A stretch of DNA of 64,000 nt, from the NCBI GenBank assembly GCA_036186865.1, contig AP025055.1, positions 25,519,197 through 25,583,196 on the forward strand. The letters run 5' to 3'. Shown here in pieces: positions 11,525 through 24,437 of the stretch (its first letter is position 1; each line of letters starts with the position of its first letter). Made by a program: the position numbers and the translations under genes. Below the pieces are notes generated by a model. The model worked only from the letters and a program-made list of their open reading frames with translations, was not told the DNA's origin and searched no databases. Origin of the DNA: Eustoma russellianum (taxonomy: Eukaryota > Streptophyta > Magnoliopsida > Gentianales > Gentianaceae).

Positions 11525-12635
11525 TGATGAGAATAATTCAATTTAGACAAAATTGACTTCTATATAGTAATGGCCGACCTGCCGAGCTCAGGATAGGCTG
11601 TACTGGTTTGCAGAGTCAAGACAGTTCAGATAGCGCAATAGAGTTTGCGTCCTGAATAGTCAGCCGACCTGCCGACCTGAGCTGAACAACACTTCAGAAT
11701 AGCAGTTCTGTGCTTTCAGCGTTCCAGCTGAGCTGAACTAAATCAGTCTGATTAGACAGATCAGATTAGTACAATCAGCGTAATTGTATTTGTGTTCTAG
11801 GCTGATCACTGATCTGCCGACCTCGGTACTTCAGGACAACTACGAAAGTTGAGCTTTCAGCCGCTTTAGCCAAGTAGAGCTCAGCATGACAATGCTGCAG
11901 AACAACGAATATTCTCAACCAACAGCAGAGCTCAGTGCAAAGCAGAGCTTAACACAACAACACTGTACAACAACAGTGCTACGATATCCTATGATCAGCT
12001 GGGCTCAGCACAAAGCAGAGCTCAGCACGACAATAATATTTATAGCCCAACTGAGCAGAGATCCCAGGCGAGTCTAGGACTCTGTCGTTAAGACTTATTG
12101 TTTGGTATACTGTACCCAACCGGATGGAGCAATCGTCTCTCCCAGGATACAACGGAAGTCAGTTCAGACGAGCAGCATTGCAGCGTATGAACTCTACGAA
12201 CCTGTAAGATGCCCTGAACTTTTCAGACTTGATGCAAAATGTAGAAGAAGAAGAGAGGAGAAGAGCACGTATATGCAGAGAAGGAAAGGAGGAGAAAATC
12301 GGATTCTAAATGAGTGTTACCAGAGAGGTCAGCTAAGCCACTATTTATAGGGAAAAATTTGATTAGGGTGGTTAATTGACAGTTTAACCACGTCCGTTGG
12401 ATCAGATTGCCACCGTTAGATCAGATAACAGACAACCGCTTTTCAAATTTGAATTATGGTTAAGTAACTGTTTTTCAAAATTAAATTACGGTTAAGTAAC
12501 TGATTTTTCAAATTTGAATTACGGTTAAGTAACCGATTCTCAAATTTGAATTATGGTTAAGTAACCTACTTTCAAATTATTTTATCCCTACTTTGAGCCT
12601 TAATTTCTCATTCACCCATTTCAATTTCTCCAACA
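11525..12635 (-). repeat. 5' LTR of element D
   Basis: 1111 bp, left edge TGATGAG (TGTTGGG in the partner), right edge CCAACA, followed by the TSD GGTAT. It aligns with 7106-8212. Confidence 0.9.
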
Positions 12636-12640
12636 GGTAT

Positions 12641-12777
12641 ATATAGTGTCGGAGGTTTCACTGGAAACAAATTTTCTATTCTTTGAGACGGAGATACTGT
12701 TTTCCTGCCTTTCACTCTCCCCAGACCCTAGCATTAAATTTTACTGTTATTAGAATATACTGGGTATGTGTTGTTGC
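12641..12777. other. Short spacer between elements D and A
   Basis: No feature recognised. Confidence 0.4.
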
Positions 12778-14556
12778 TGTTATATCGACACACATGAGAA
12801 TTGACTTGGTATGCATATTTTTATTTAAAAACAGTGTGGCGGACCTTGTAGGTACTAATAACTACTTTGCATGTAAGTATTCTGATATTAAAGTAAGATG
12901 AACACAAAGCAAATTAGATGACTGGAGTTCCCTCTTCTTTTCCTAATACGCCAGGATTAAAAACAAAGAAAGAAGAATCAATCAGCTGACATTAATATAT
13001 ATTCCTACCATTCAAAAAAATATTGTATGTTTTGATTTTTCAACGTATCTAATTTATGTATATTTAATGTCAAAAAATATATAGAAAGAGTAGACAAGCA
13101 ATACAAAATTAAACGGTCGGCTTTGCATGTTATATCCTAATGTGCATTAAATGTATACCAAAAACATTAATATATATCCTAAGGCACTCAACACGTCATC
13201 ATTAAAAACCAGGCCTGAACGAAATTACTACACAATGAGTTCTAGAATTTATATTCTTCCTGATTGCTCCTTGTGCTACAACAGGACCATGTCCATTAGG
13301 TCGATTTTTTTTCTTGGTAGAAAATGATACTTTTTCTGTTTCAAAATATTCAATTTTAGTTTGTTATAAAAATATTTTCAATTTTACAAAAATAGTTATA
13401 ATTAATTTTCAACGTTTTCGCCTTATTTATTTACAAGATTTTTTAATTTCTTTAATTAACTAATTAATTATAGAATAAAAATACTGACGACAGTAGTTTG
13501 ACTTCTTTAAATTATATCACGTCAAACTAAGATAATTTTTTAAAGAAACATTTGATTCTTAGAAATAGCCTTACAAGGTTCTGATAATGTACCAAGCATC
13601 ATTATACGTGTATGTTCTCTGTGGAAGTTACATTAAGTTGATCTTTCAATTTATGGTATTATCCTCTCAGCTTTTAATATAAATACTTGGTAATATTTTA
13701 AGACGTCTCAAACCGCGAATACCATTCCAATAAAATAAGACCAACGGAGTAAAAATTATTTGATTTTGTTAGGTTTTTGAAGAACACTTTAGAAGAGTAC
13801 AAATAGAGTGGAAAAACTTTTTTGGGGGTTTTCTTAATTTTGCTCAAATCAATCTGAAATACCAAACTAATGTAAGCAACAAGGAGATGAGAAATAGTAG
13901 ACACAAAGCTTATAAGGGTACGAATATATTTGATTATACTTCACTACCAATTTATTTATAAAGTGGATTTTCAACAACAAATTTAACTAATAACCTCAAA
14001 GAAGGATTCAAGATCTTACTTGGCTAATTCTAAGCTAACGCTAGCAACAATAACTACTACAACTAAAACCATAAGTAAGAGGTTAAAGACTTTAATACTT
14101 GCTCCTTCGCCACTTCAACAAAGTCGTACCAACAAAATTTATAGAGAAAATGAGCTCAAATATTACACAATGAACATTTAAAGTGAGATAAATACTTTTC
14201 TTGTCATCCACAAAGGCATTAAAGCCATATATATACACGGTTACGGGTTTAACGACTAATCTGCCGAAGAGACTGCCAACGGCTATCTTTGCCGGATAAA
14301 ATCCTTTGGATAAAAGAAAGCTAAATCATCAAAATAATGATGTATCTAATGTCCTATGATTAAACAATAATTATGTACAATAACTTGATGAAAGTACACA
14401 TAATTCATAGAAAATTATGCATAAGAATAAGCATTTGACGCTTAGAAGAAACTGTTCAATGAAATGGCTCAAAGAGATTTGCTGTTGCTAGACACACTAG
14501 CATCATCCTTCTGTTTCTAGTTTGAGTCTTCACCTGATGAAGCATGTATTCCAACA
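12778..14556 (-). repeat. 3' LTR of element A
   Basis: The right edge CCAACA at 14556 abuts the polypurine tract and the end of the pol frame. The left edge at a TG near 12778 is inferred from where similarity to 25060-26445 starts. A minus-strand TATA-like stretch (plus strand 'catatatatacacgg', near 14227-14240) could be the promoter. Confidence 0.65.
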
Positions 14557-15120
14557 CTCACCCCTCAAGATAGAGTTATAGATGTTGATACAACCAAGTT
14601 TATCAAGTAATGTCTTGAATACTTGAACACTCACTCGCTTGGTGAGAATATCAGCAATCTGATCTTTGGACCTAATCAAGTGGAGTTTGAGCACTTTGCC
14701 CTCAATCTTTTCCTTTAAGAAGTGCATGTCAATCTTAATATGCTTGGACTTGTCATGCTGTACTGCATTCTTAGTCGTATGGATTGCAGATATATTGTCA
14801 CAGTATACATGGATAGACAGCTGCACATCAAGTTTTAAATCCTTCATAACCCTGTTGATCCACAAGGCTTCAAAGACACCAACAGATAGGGCCCTTAGTT
14901 CAGCTTCAGCACTGCTCTTGGATATAACATGCTGCTTCTTGCTTCTCCATGTAATCAAGTTCTCCCACATATATGAGGCATAGCCAGATGTTGACCTCAT
15001 ATCAGTTTTGGATCCAGTCCAATCAACATCAATGAAAACTTTAATATCCCTGATTTGAGTTCTTCTGAAAAACAGCCCCTGACTAGGGGAAGATTTCAGA
15101 TACCTTAAAATTCTCAAAGC
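14557..15120 (-). pseudogene. Element A RNase H domain
   Basis: The open frame at 14530-15117 reads MRILRYLKSSP, then DVDWTGSKTDMRSTSGY, WRSKKQHVISKSSAEAELRA, then CDNISAIHTTKNAVQHDKSKHI and a C-terminal 'RSKDQIADILTKR'. These are the Copia RNase H motifs, with the catalytic Asp, Glu and Asp present. The frame runs through the polypurine tract into the LTR, as is usual for Copia. It is among the best preserved coding parts of element A. Confidence 0.88.
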
Positions 15121-15900
15121 ATAGTTATTGTCCAGCCGTAGGATTATGCATGAATTGGCTGATGAAACTTACCCTATAACAGATGTCTTGTCTAATATGA
15201 GATAGATAGATCAACTTTCCTATCAATCTTTGATACCTTTGCTTGTCAGTATAACCTAAATCCCGTAACTCCTCTGGTTTGCACCCAGGTTCAACTGGAG
15301 CACTTGTAGGCTTGCAGTTTGTCATGCGAGTATCCTTCACCACATCTAATATATACTTCCTCTGGGATGACATTAGATGATCTTGAGACTTCCATGCCCA
15401 GGAAATATCTTAACTGTCCTAAATCCTTTACCTCAAAAGACTTTGCTAATAACCTTTTTCTTTCCATGATGCCATTATAATGATTTGTAGTAAGTATTAT
15501 ATCATCAACATACACAAAGATAATAATGTAACACATGTTGTCAACAGATTTTATGAATAAAGTATGATCACTTGGACATTGGGAGAAACCAGTAGAAGCT
15601 ATAGTTGAATTGAACCTTTTAAACCATGACCTTGGAGACTGTTTCAAACCATAAAGAGACTTTTTTAATCTGCATGCCATATTCTTATTAGATTCAGAAT
15701 TCAATCCGAGAGGAATATGCATGTGAACTTCCTTTTCCAAGCTACCATTAAGAAATGCATTCTTAATGTCAAGCTGAAAGAGTGGTCGGTCAAGATTAAC
15801 AGCAAGAGAAAAAAGGATCCTTACAGTGTTTAGCTAAGCTATAGGTGTAAAGGTCTCTTCATAGTCTATCTCAAATGTTTGGGTGAAACCTTTTGCAACC
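15121..15900 (-). pseudogene. Element A reverse transcriptase
   Basis: Open parts at 15291-15740 and 15125-15373 overlap in different frames, so there is a frameshift near 15330. The first has RLKKSLYGLKQSPRSWF, then IIFVYVDDIILTT with the catalytic pair, then FEVKDLGQLRYFLGMEV. The second has RKYILDVVKD, SAPVEPG, RYQRLIGKLIYLSH and RQDICYRVSF, the connection to RNase H. The N-terminal part continues to about 15900 but is broken. Domain order matches the family. Confidence 0.88.
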
Positions 15901-16660
15901 AACATGTCTTTGTACCTGTTAATGGATCCATCAGTGTTATACTTGAAAAAAAAATCCATTTGCATTCTGCTGGCTTGATTCCATTCAATGCAGGTATAAC
16001 TTCCCAGGTACCATTTTCAATCAAGGCATTCATTACCTCAGTAACAATTTCTTCTACTCAGGTTAAGCTAAAGCCTCCTGAATATCCCTTGGAACCTTTA
16101 AATTGTCAAGTGACAAAACAAAAGCTTTAGAGTTACTATTAAGATAATCATATGAAATATAATTTCCAATGGGATACATCTTCTTCACACATGTTCTGGC
16201 CCCCTTTCTGATAGCAATGAGTCTATCATCAACTGGGATAATCTCTCTGAAGGAGGATGATTCATCTTCAGATTCCTCAATACTCCTGTAAGTATTCTCA
16301 TGATGATCAGATTCAATGGGATCCCTCTGAGGTGAGTGCTGATTCTCCCACTCATTTGGGTCACATACGCCTCTTACAGGCTCATTTCTAGGAAGATCAA
16401 TAATACTATAGGTGTTGCATTCCTTTTCATGCTTAGACTCAGTAACACCCTTGCTATAGAATGCCTTAGATTCATCAAATACAACATCAAGGGAAACATA
16501 CATTTTTCTTGATGTAGGAGAGTAGCATTTGTATCCTTTTTTGAGTATGAGAATATCCAAAAAAAGATACATTTTTCAGATCTCATGTCCATCTTGCTTT
16601 TATATTTCATAGCCATTTCAGAAAGCAAATTTGAATTAGGAAAACACTGAGGCAAAGCAT
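15901..16660 (-). pseudogene. Element A integrase C-terminus and linker
   Basis: The frame at 16063-16572 has YKCYSPTSRKMYVSLDVVF, the end of Copia integrase, followed by an acidic Ser/Glu-rich linker. It then has SYDYLNSNSKAF and VPRDIQEALA, the lead-in to reverse transcriptase. A second frame overlaps at 16374-16655, so a frameshift sits near 16570. Confidence 0.82.
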
Positions 16661-17529
16661 TCTTAGGAGTCGTAGTTCAGTACCTTAAATGGCATTCTGT
16701 TAATGAGGTATGTAGCAGTAAGTACACCCTCACCCTAGTAATGCTTAGGAAACTTCAAAGACATCATAATTGCCCTTGTTACTTCAAGTAGATGTCCATT
16801 CTTCCTCTCTACAACTCCATTTTGTTGTGGAGTGCGGGTACACGAAGTCTGATGATGAATTCTCTTAGCATTAAGGTAATCGTTTTACAGATGATTCAAG
16901 ATATTCGGGCCATTATCTGTTCTTAACATTTTTATTTTAGTATTAAATTGGTTTTTAACCATGCATATGAATTTCTTAAGAATGTCCCCAACTTCATACT
17001 TGTGCTTCATCAAGTATAGCCAGGTAAGTCTAGTATGGTCATCAATAAAGGTGATGAACCACTTAGCACCATTGATGTTGACTACCATTGAAGGTCCCCA
17101 AACATTGGAGTGAACGAAACTGAAAGGAGCACTACATTTATAATTTGTCTTTGGGTAACTAGTTCTGCAACTTTTAACAAATAAATAGTATTCACAAAAC
17201 AAATCAGATTATTTGACATTAATAAACAAGGCTGGCTAAGCCTTCTTAGATACAAGAAGTTAGGATTCCCTAGTCTCTTATGCCATAAAAAATGCTCTCT
17301 GTATTCCTACTAACAATCATACAGGATCCTGCACTAGCTTGACTACTAAGAGGACTTAACTCCTCAGCTTGAAGAAAGAAGAGTTCATTGACGTTGTTAG
17401 CACTGCGAATCATTTTTTTGAAGAAAATCTCCTAAAAATAACATTTAGAGGGTGAGAATCTCACTTCACATATATTATCTTCAGCAATTTTACAACAGAG
17501 ATCAAATTAAAACTTAGCTCAGGCATGAA
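16661..17529 (-). pseudogene. Element A integrase core
   Basis: The frame at 16885-17202 has FVHSNVWGPSMV (first Asp of the triad changed to Asn), WFITFIDDHTRLTWLYLMK and KIKMLRTDNG (second Asp). The left continuation holds a degraded 'HQTSCTRTPQQNGVVERK' equivalent. To the right the zinc-binding start of integrase and the preintegrase part run up to the insertion of element B at 17535. Confidence 0.82.
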
Positions 17530-17534
17530 CAGAA

Positions 17535-20521
17535 TGTAGGATCTGCAAGGCACCACTATAAGAGAGGGGGTTGAATAGTGGGTGCGGAAAGTGTGGTTTT
17601 TAAAATAGTTTTAAACCAAGAACTCAACTTCTGAAAATAGTTTCTGTTTTCATTACCAGTTTTAAAACATTTTTAAAACTAGGTTTCAGGTCTTCAAAAA
17701 TTCTAAAATTTGGAGAAAACTTAGCTTCAGATGTTCTGAGTATCTCCTAAAAATTTTAGATTAAAATTCAACCTCTAACCCCTTGAACAATCGTTGGTGG
17801 TCAGATTGCGCAAATCTGCCAAAACCGGTAGTCTGATTTGAAAACTTTATTCCTATTTGTCCTTAACTCCAAATGCTCTGAAACTTTAATGAATAATCCC
17901 TTATTAGTTGTATTTAAATGGGTTGAAACCGTTTTTAAATATTCTTTTGGGAAGTTAGTCAAATACGATCAAAGTCTCAACCTTTGCAAGCCTGCAAATT
18001 AGACTGCACTAGTCTCAAAACTTTAGGCGTTTAGATGACTTATACTTGTCCAAAAGGGTTGAAACTTACTCCAAAAGAACCTTAAAACGTGTGGCTATGA
18101 CTCTGAAAAGTTTCATGATTTTTGAAATTCGTTTACTATTTTTATCAACGTGATTAAAAACGATCAACAGTGCTGAAACTGAAAGTAAGTGCTGAAAGTA
18201 AATAACACCAGGAATTTTATACTGGTTCGGTTATAAACAACCTACTCCAGTATTCGAGGACACCTTCCTAGGTTAGAACTAATCACACAACACAAAATAA
18301 CATCTTACCACAGGGTTGATGGAGTTACACACCAACTCCAACCCTTCACAAACCTTGTATGAGAATACAATGAACACGAACACCACCACCTTGCAAGTGC
18401 AAGATTGATCACACCTTAATCAATCTTTTACAACAATGAAAAGAATATGTGGTGGTCTATATGAAGCCTATTCAAGTATATGAATATGAGTACAATAGGC
18501 TTTTAGAGAGAAGAAAGAAAGAAGGTGTAGAAAGAGATGAAAACGTTTTTGGCCTTGTATGCTTGTAAGACTTGTGTTATTTTTGTCTTGCTCTCTTCTT
18601 TCCTTTTATCATTGTGGCCGCCCCCTTGGAACCTTTTATTCCTCTTGAAAATTATCTTCTAAGTCCTTGGAAGAGTATATTGCATCAAAGTGACATGTCT
18701 TTGCTTACTTGACATCTCCTCATTGGATGATCATGGTTGGATGTTGTCATCACTTGATGACTAGATAAATCTGAAATTAACCTCAAAAAACATGTACCAA
18801 TTAGCCATAAACTAATTACCATAAGTCACAAGATCATCCGACAAAATTAGCTACGCAAATAACTCCAAGATGCCATGAAACATTCGGCCATAACACCTTT
18901 TGCACATGCTGAAATTTCAGCGTGTGTAACATTTGTATTTCCTTCAAAATATTGCCAAGTTTACTTTGATTTAATCTTTGAAATTAAAGAAGAATTCAAT
19001 CACCATTTAGTACACAATATTTTCATCAATTTTGGAATAAAATTGGAATATTTAGTACACAATACATAACACACATGCTGAAATTTTCAGCATGTGTGAT
19101 ATTCAAAGATATCACCAAATTAATTCCATATTATATTCAAAATACTTCCATACAATCTCCCAATTAGTTCAATTAATTCAAGAAGTAAAATATGCCTCAT
19201 TATGATGATAAAATCGCCCAGCCATATGCACATGCTGAAATTTTCACCATGTGTTACAATTGTGACAAGATTTGAAATGTTACCTTTTGTAGTTCCTTTC
19301 TTTAAGGCACCAACATTGCATGCTTCATTCTTGGCCAATCAAGATGCCAACAGAGCTCCACATATGCTCCAATACAGCTGGTATAGGCGCGTGATGAAGG
19401 TTGTTCACGTGCTTAATTTTATTTTTGCAAACTTTGTAAAATAGTGCACATTTAATTATACACACATGGTATATTCTAATCAGACCTTAATTGAATTTTC
19501 TAGAATACTTTGAGATGTATGAAATATGTAAAAAGTGTCTAGGTACATGTTATATGTCATGCCAAAAATGTTCCATGTCTCGTGTACGTAGAAAATCGAA
19601 TTTTCGATGTTTATCGATTACCCGATTTTTCTCTAATTAAATTCCAACTTTTTGCACATGTTATATATATTATGTTACACATAATATAAATAAATTAAAC
19701 TTTAATATTCAGCACTTAAGCTGATCTAAAGTGGCGCCCAAACATGTGTCAAAATTGAACTTGGAATCTCCATAATTTGGCCTTAATTGAGGGTGATTTG
19801 TGTGTGCCAACATGGAATGATTTTATGGCTGCATATACCATGTAAGCCATGAAATTTGTGGCCATTTTTGAAGTGTAGGGGCTGGCCATCTATTTATGGC
19901 AAGTACGTGACACGTTGGCGAAGTTCCAGTATTCGTCTGATACGACAATTTTCGGTTTAGAACCCTTGAACGTGTCGTAATAAATTTGTCATCACCATGA
20001 ATTATATCATATGATATAATACCTATACTCATAAATATGAGTTAAGTATAGTGGTGTGACGTTAACGTACATACGTAAAATATATAACGTGTCGGTAGTA
20101 CGTTAGAATATATGTGTATGTGTCTTTTAAAAAATCTGAATATATATATATATATTTTAAAAACGTGTGATATAAGGGGGGTGAAGAACTTTCCTTTCTT
20201 CAACTTGTTGCCTTTGTGCTTTTTCCAAATATGGCTTCCTTTAGTGAACTACTTAATTTAATTAACTAAGCACTTCACTTAATGAACTAGTTTAGTTCAT
20301 TAATGATGGCACCTGAAAATAGTTCAAATACAAAAAATGTTTGCCATTTGATGTAAGCTTTAAAGCTTCATGGCTCGTTAGTACGACAACATTATATATG
20401 AACTATATAAGGAAAGTTTTATGCAACAACGTGTCATGTCATAAAATATGTCATGCATTTCTTTGTAACACGTTATTTAAATCATGCATTTTGAAATCAC
20501 TCAAACCCCTTTTTCTCTACA
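17535..20521 (-). repeat. 3' LTR of element B
   Basis: 2987 bp, TGTAGGATC at the left edge and CTCTACA at the right edge. It differs from the partner by scattered substitutions, a short (TA)n and the absence of a roughly 30 bp insertion seen near 22945 in the partner. Confidence 0.93.
18902..19254. repeat. Three palindromes in the element B 3' LTR
   Basis: Near-perfect palindromes with the core 'catgctgaaattttcagcat' lie at 18902-18927, 19071-19097 and 19228-19254. Spacing is about 160-170 bp. Each contains GAA..TTC, the inverted half-site pair of a heat-shock element, but no function is shown. Confidence 0.8.
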
Positions 20522-20535
20522 ATCTCCCCCTTTTG
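20522..20535 (-). promoter_or_regulatory. Polypurine tract of element B
   Basis: The minus strand reads 'caaaagggggagat' immediately upstream of the 3' LTR start TGTAGAG. This is the usual plus-strand DNA primer position. Confidence 0.85.
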
Positions 20536-20757
20536 ATGATTTACAAAATAACCTACATTCATGATTTAAATCTTATCGCTCCCCCTTCAATCGTGCATAA
20601 ATTCAAATTTTGAATTTCAAATTTTAAATCCGCTCTCCCTTGATTTATGCAATCAGTTTCTCTCTCCCCCTTTATTTTGGAAAGACAATCAAAAGCACAT
20701 GTAAAAAAATCATGCATTTCGAATAATATTAAAAGTGCTTTCTTTAGGGTTATTTAT

Positions 20758-21654
20758 TCAACCCTTTGAGAATGTCCCTTTTGGTACCCAAATTTGTGTG
20801 ACCTTTCTAGGTCTTCCAAAAGGTGAGAAAGGTGATGAAAATGCAACATAATATACGTTAGGGGCAAATGCGTTTGGCTTTTGGCCGAGAATCCCATCAT
20901 GCATATAGTATGGTTTTCGTTTTTGGTTTGCATGCACGGGGAGTGATCTAGATGCATTTTTATGATATGAATGTCGCATATGCATCAGTGGCTTTCTATA
21001 TGGCACATGATTTCTCTTTGTATGATAAGGAGCACGATGAGATGAGATGAGTGGTGTACTAGTATTCTTCTCATATTTATACGGCACATAATTATACTTC
21101 GTATGATATGAAGAAGAGATATGACGAGATGAGGGGAGAGGGGGTCTTTGCGTTACTTTAGGCGCTACGCATGCCTTTGATGTGTCTACTTTCTTAGACA
21201 AAACAAACTTGGATGGTTTAGATGATGCTTCGTTTGTCTCACTGTATCCTAATCCAGTTTTATCACTGTCATGTTTTTGAGAAGAAATGAGACGATCTAG
21301 CATGCAAGTTCCTCTATCGAATTGTTTTACCGTCTTTTGTAGATCTTCGTTTCTTGATCTCAAATCTGAGATCTCGGCTTTCATTACCGCATTTTTGGAT
21401 TTCAAGGATTGAATTTCAGATCTCAATGACACAATCAAATTTGAGGACTCCTCTTTCGAATCGTTTAATTGACATACAAGATTTGCGTTAGAGGATTCTA
21501 ACGATTTCTTGTCTTCAATTAAGCGTTTCTTTTCTTTTGCAAGAGTTCTAGCAAACTTATGTAATTCAAGATATTCAACAAACAAATCATTAAAAGATAG
21601 TTCAGAATCAGAATTTACCTCACTATCAAAGGGTGGAGACCTTTGCCTTGACAT
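20758..21654 (-). CDS. Gag-linker-like coiled-coil protein of element B
   Basis: Intact 298-codon frame that starts about 90 nt after the primer-binding site. Residues about 1-30 are acidic and Ser-rich. Residues about 30-115 form a heptad coiled coil rich in Leu/Lys/Glu/Ser. Then follows a GTCMLDRLISSQ segment and DKTGLGY, a motif typical of the region between gag and protease in plant Copia polyproteins. The second half is basic, rich in His/Tyr/Ser/Pro, with repeated YHTK and PYK/PYR segments. The end reads VTQIWVPKG, which normally leads into protease. No zinc knuckle or capsid-like core is seen. It is thus a stand-alone linker protein. A role in assembly or packaging is inference; its open frame suggests recent activity or selection. 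The start is the first ATG after the primer-binding site. Confidence 0.82.
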   Translation of the reverse strand: MSRQRSPPFDSEVNSDSELSFNDLFVEYLELHKFARTLAKEKKRLIEDKKSLESSNANLVCQLNDSKEESSNLIVSLRSEIQSLKSKNAVMKAEISDLRSRNEDLQKTVKQFDRGTCMLDRLISSQKHDSDKTGLGYSETNEASSKPSKFVLSKKVDTSKACVAPKVTQRPPLPSSRHISSSYHTKYNYVPYKYEKNTSTPLISSHRAPYHTKRNHVPYRKPLMHMRHSYHKNASRSLPVHANQKRKPYYMHDGILGQKPNAFAPNVYYVAFSSPFSPFGRPRKVTQIWVPKGTFSKG

Positions 21655-21733
21655 AGCTTCTTGCCCGGTTTTGTCGCTAGTGGTTGCCCTCTCACTAAGG
21701 TCGTTGGATCATTTTGTTGTGAGTGTTCCTACA

Positions 21734-21744
21734 CTCTGATACCA
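21734..21744 (-). promoter_or_regulatory. Primer-binding site of element B
   Basis: CTCTGATACCA on the plus strand, i.e. TGGTATCAGAG on the minus strand. It matches the initiator-Met tRNA 3' end, which primes most plant LTR elements, and sits 2 nt from the 5' LTR. Confidence 0.9.
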
Positions 21745-21746
21745 CT

Positions 21747-24395
21747 TGTAGGATCAACAAGGCACCACTAGAAGGGGGGGTTGAATAGTGGGTGCAGAAA
21801 GTGTGGTTTTTAAAATAGTTTTAAACCAAGAACTCAACTTCTGAAAATAGTTGCTGTTTTCAGGACCAGTTTTAAAACGTTTTGAAAACTAGGTTCCAGG
21901 TCTTCAAAAATTCTGAAATTTTGAGAGAACTTAGCCTCAGATGTTCTGAGTATCTCCTAAAAATTTCAGACTAAAATTCAACCTCTAACCCCTTGAAAAA
22001 TCGTTGGTGGTCAGATTGCGCAAATCTGTCAAAACCGGTTGTCTGATTTGAAAATTTTATTCCTATTTGTCCTTAACTCCAAATGCTCTGAAAATTTAAT
22101 AACTAACCCCTTATTAGTTTTATTTAAATGGGTTGAAACAGTTTTGAAAGATTCTTTTGGGAAGTTAGTCAAATACAATCAAAGTCTCAACCTTTGTAAG
22201 CCTGAAAGTCAGACTGCACTAGTCTCTGCACTTTGGGCGTTTGGATGACTTATACTTGTCCAAAAGGGTTGAAACTTACGCCAAAAGAAACTTAAAACGT
22301 GTGTCTATGACTCTGGAAAGTTTCGTGATTTTTGAAATTCGTTTACTATTTTTACCAACGTGATTAGAAACGATAAACAGTGCTGAAACTGAAAGTAAGT
22401 GCTGAAAGTAAATAACACAGGAATTTTATATTGGTTCGGTTATAAACAACCTACTCCAGTCTTCGAGGACACCTTCCTTGGTTAGCACTCATCACACAAC
22501 ACAAAATAACATCTTACCACAGGGTTGATGGAGTTACACACCAACTCCAACCCTTCACTAACCTTGTATGAGAATACAATGAACACGAACACCACCACCT
22601 TGCAAGTGCAAGATTGATCACACCTTGATCAATCTTTTACAACAATGAAAAGAATATGTGGTGGTCTATATGAAGCCTATTCAAGTATATGAATATGAGT
22701 ACAATAGACTTTTAGAGAGAAGAAAGAAAGAAGGTGTAGAAAGAGATGAAAACGTTTTTGGTCTTGTATGCTTGTAAGACTTGTGTTATTTTTGTCTTGC
22801 TCTCTTCTTTCCTTTTATCATTGTGGCCGCCCCCTTGGACCCTTTTCTTCCTCTTGAAAATTATCTTCTAAGTCCTTGGAAGAGTATATTGCATCATAGT
22901 GACATGTCTTTGCTTACTTGGCATCTCCTCATTGGATGATCATTAAGCTCTTGCTTACTTGGCACTCATTGGTTGGTTGGATGTTGTCATCACTTGATGA
23001 CTAGATAAGTCTGAAATTAACCTCAAAAAGCATGTGCCAATTAGCCAGAAACTAATTACCATAAGTCACAAGATCATCCGACAAAATTAGCTACGCAAAT
23101 AACTCCAAGATGCCATGAAACATTCGGCCATAACACCTTTTGCACATGCTGAAATTTCAGCGTGTGTAACATTTGTATTTCCTTCAAAATATTGCCAAGT
23201 TTACTTTGATTTAATCTTTGAAATTAAAGAAGAATTCAATCACCATTTAGTACACAATATTTTCATCAATTTTGGAATAAAATTGGAATATTTAGTAAAC
23301 AATACATAACACACATGCTGAAATTTTCAGCATGTGTGATATTCAAAAATATCACCAAATTAATTCCATATTATATTCAAAATACTTCCATACAATCTCC
23401 CAATTAGATCAATTAATTCAAGAAGTAAAATATGCCTCATTATGATGATAAAATCGCCCAGCCATATGCACATGCTGAAATTTTCAGCATGTGTTACAAT
23501 TGTGACAAGATTTGAAATGTTACCTTTTGTAATTCCTTTCTTTATGGCACCAACATTTCATGCTTCATTCTTGGCCAATCAAGATGCCAACAGAGCTCCA
23601 CATATGCTCCAATACAGCTGGTATAGGCGCGTGATGAAGGTTGTTCACGTGCTTAATTTTATTTTTGCAAACTTTGTAAAATAGTGCACATTTAATTATA
23701 CACACATGGTATATTCCAATCAGACCTTAATTGAATTTTCTAGAATACTTTGAGATGTATGAAATATATAAAAAGTGTCTAGGTGCATGTTATATGTCAT
23801 GCCAAAAATGTTCCATGTCTCGTGTACGTAGAAAATCGAATTTTCGACGTTTATCGATTACCCGATTTTTCTCTAATTAAATTCCAACTTTTTGCACATG
23901 TTATATATATTATGTTACACATAATATAAATAAATTAAACTTTAATATTCAGCACTTAAGCTGATCTAAAGTGGCGCCCAAACATGTGTCAAAATTGAAC
24001 TTGGAATCTCCATAATTTGGCCTTAATTGAAGGTGATTTGTGTGTGCCAACATCGAATGATTTTATGGCTGCATATACCATGTAAGCCATGAAATTTGTG
24101 GCCATTTTTGAAATGTAGGGGCTGGCCATCTATTTATGGCAAGTACGTGACACGTTGGCGAAGTTCCGGTATTCGTCTGATACGACAATTTTCGGTTTAG
24201 AACCCTTGAACGTGTCATAATAAATTTGTCATCACCATGACTTATATCATATGATATAATACCTATACTCATAAATATGAGTTAAGTATAGTGGTGTGAC
24301 ATTAACATACGTACGTAAAATATATAACGTGTCGGTAGTACGTTAGAATATATGTGTATGTGCCTTTTAAAAAAATCTGAAAATATATGTATGTA

Positions 24396-24437
<42 letters not shown>

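Larger units (their letters stand above)
7106..12635 (-). mobile_element. Copia LTR retrotransposon D, complete but decayed, TSD GGTAT
   Basis: Two LTRs of about 1.1 kb (7106-8212 and 11525-12635) flank a minus-strand Copia pol. Both ends carry GGTAT (7101-7105 and 12636-12640), so insertion boundaries are exact. A polypurine tract (reverse complement of 'atccccca', 8213-8220) adjoins the left LTR, which is therefore the 3' LTR. No normal primer-binding site is visible next to the right LTR. Reading right to left: gag start, a large deletion, integrase, reverse transcriptase, RNase H. LTR divergence is clearly higher than in elements B and G, so this is an older insertion. Confidence 0.9.

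Noticed and set aside
14666..14983. 105-codon plus-strand frame
   Set aside because: Antisense shadow of the element A RNase H.
18875..19444. Conserved small frames recurring at 23115-23684
   Set aside because: They recur only because the region is LTR duplicated in element B; the frames have no domain.
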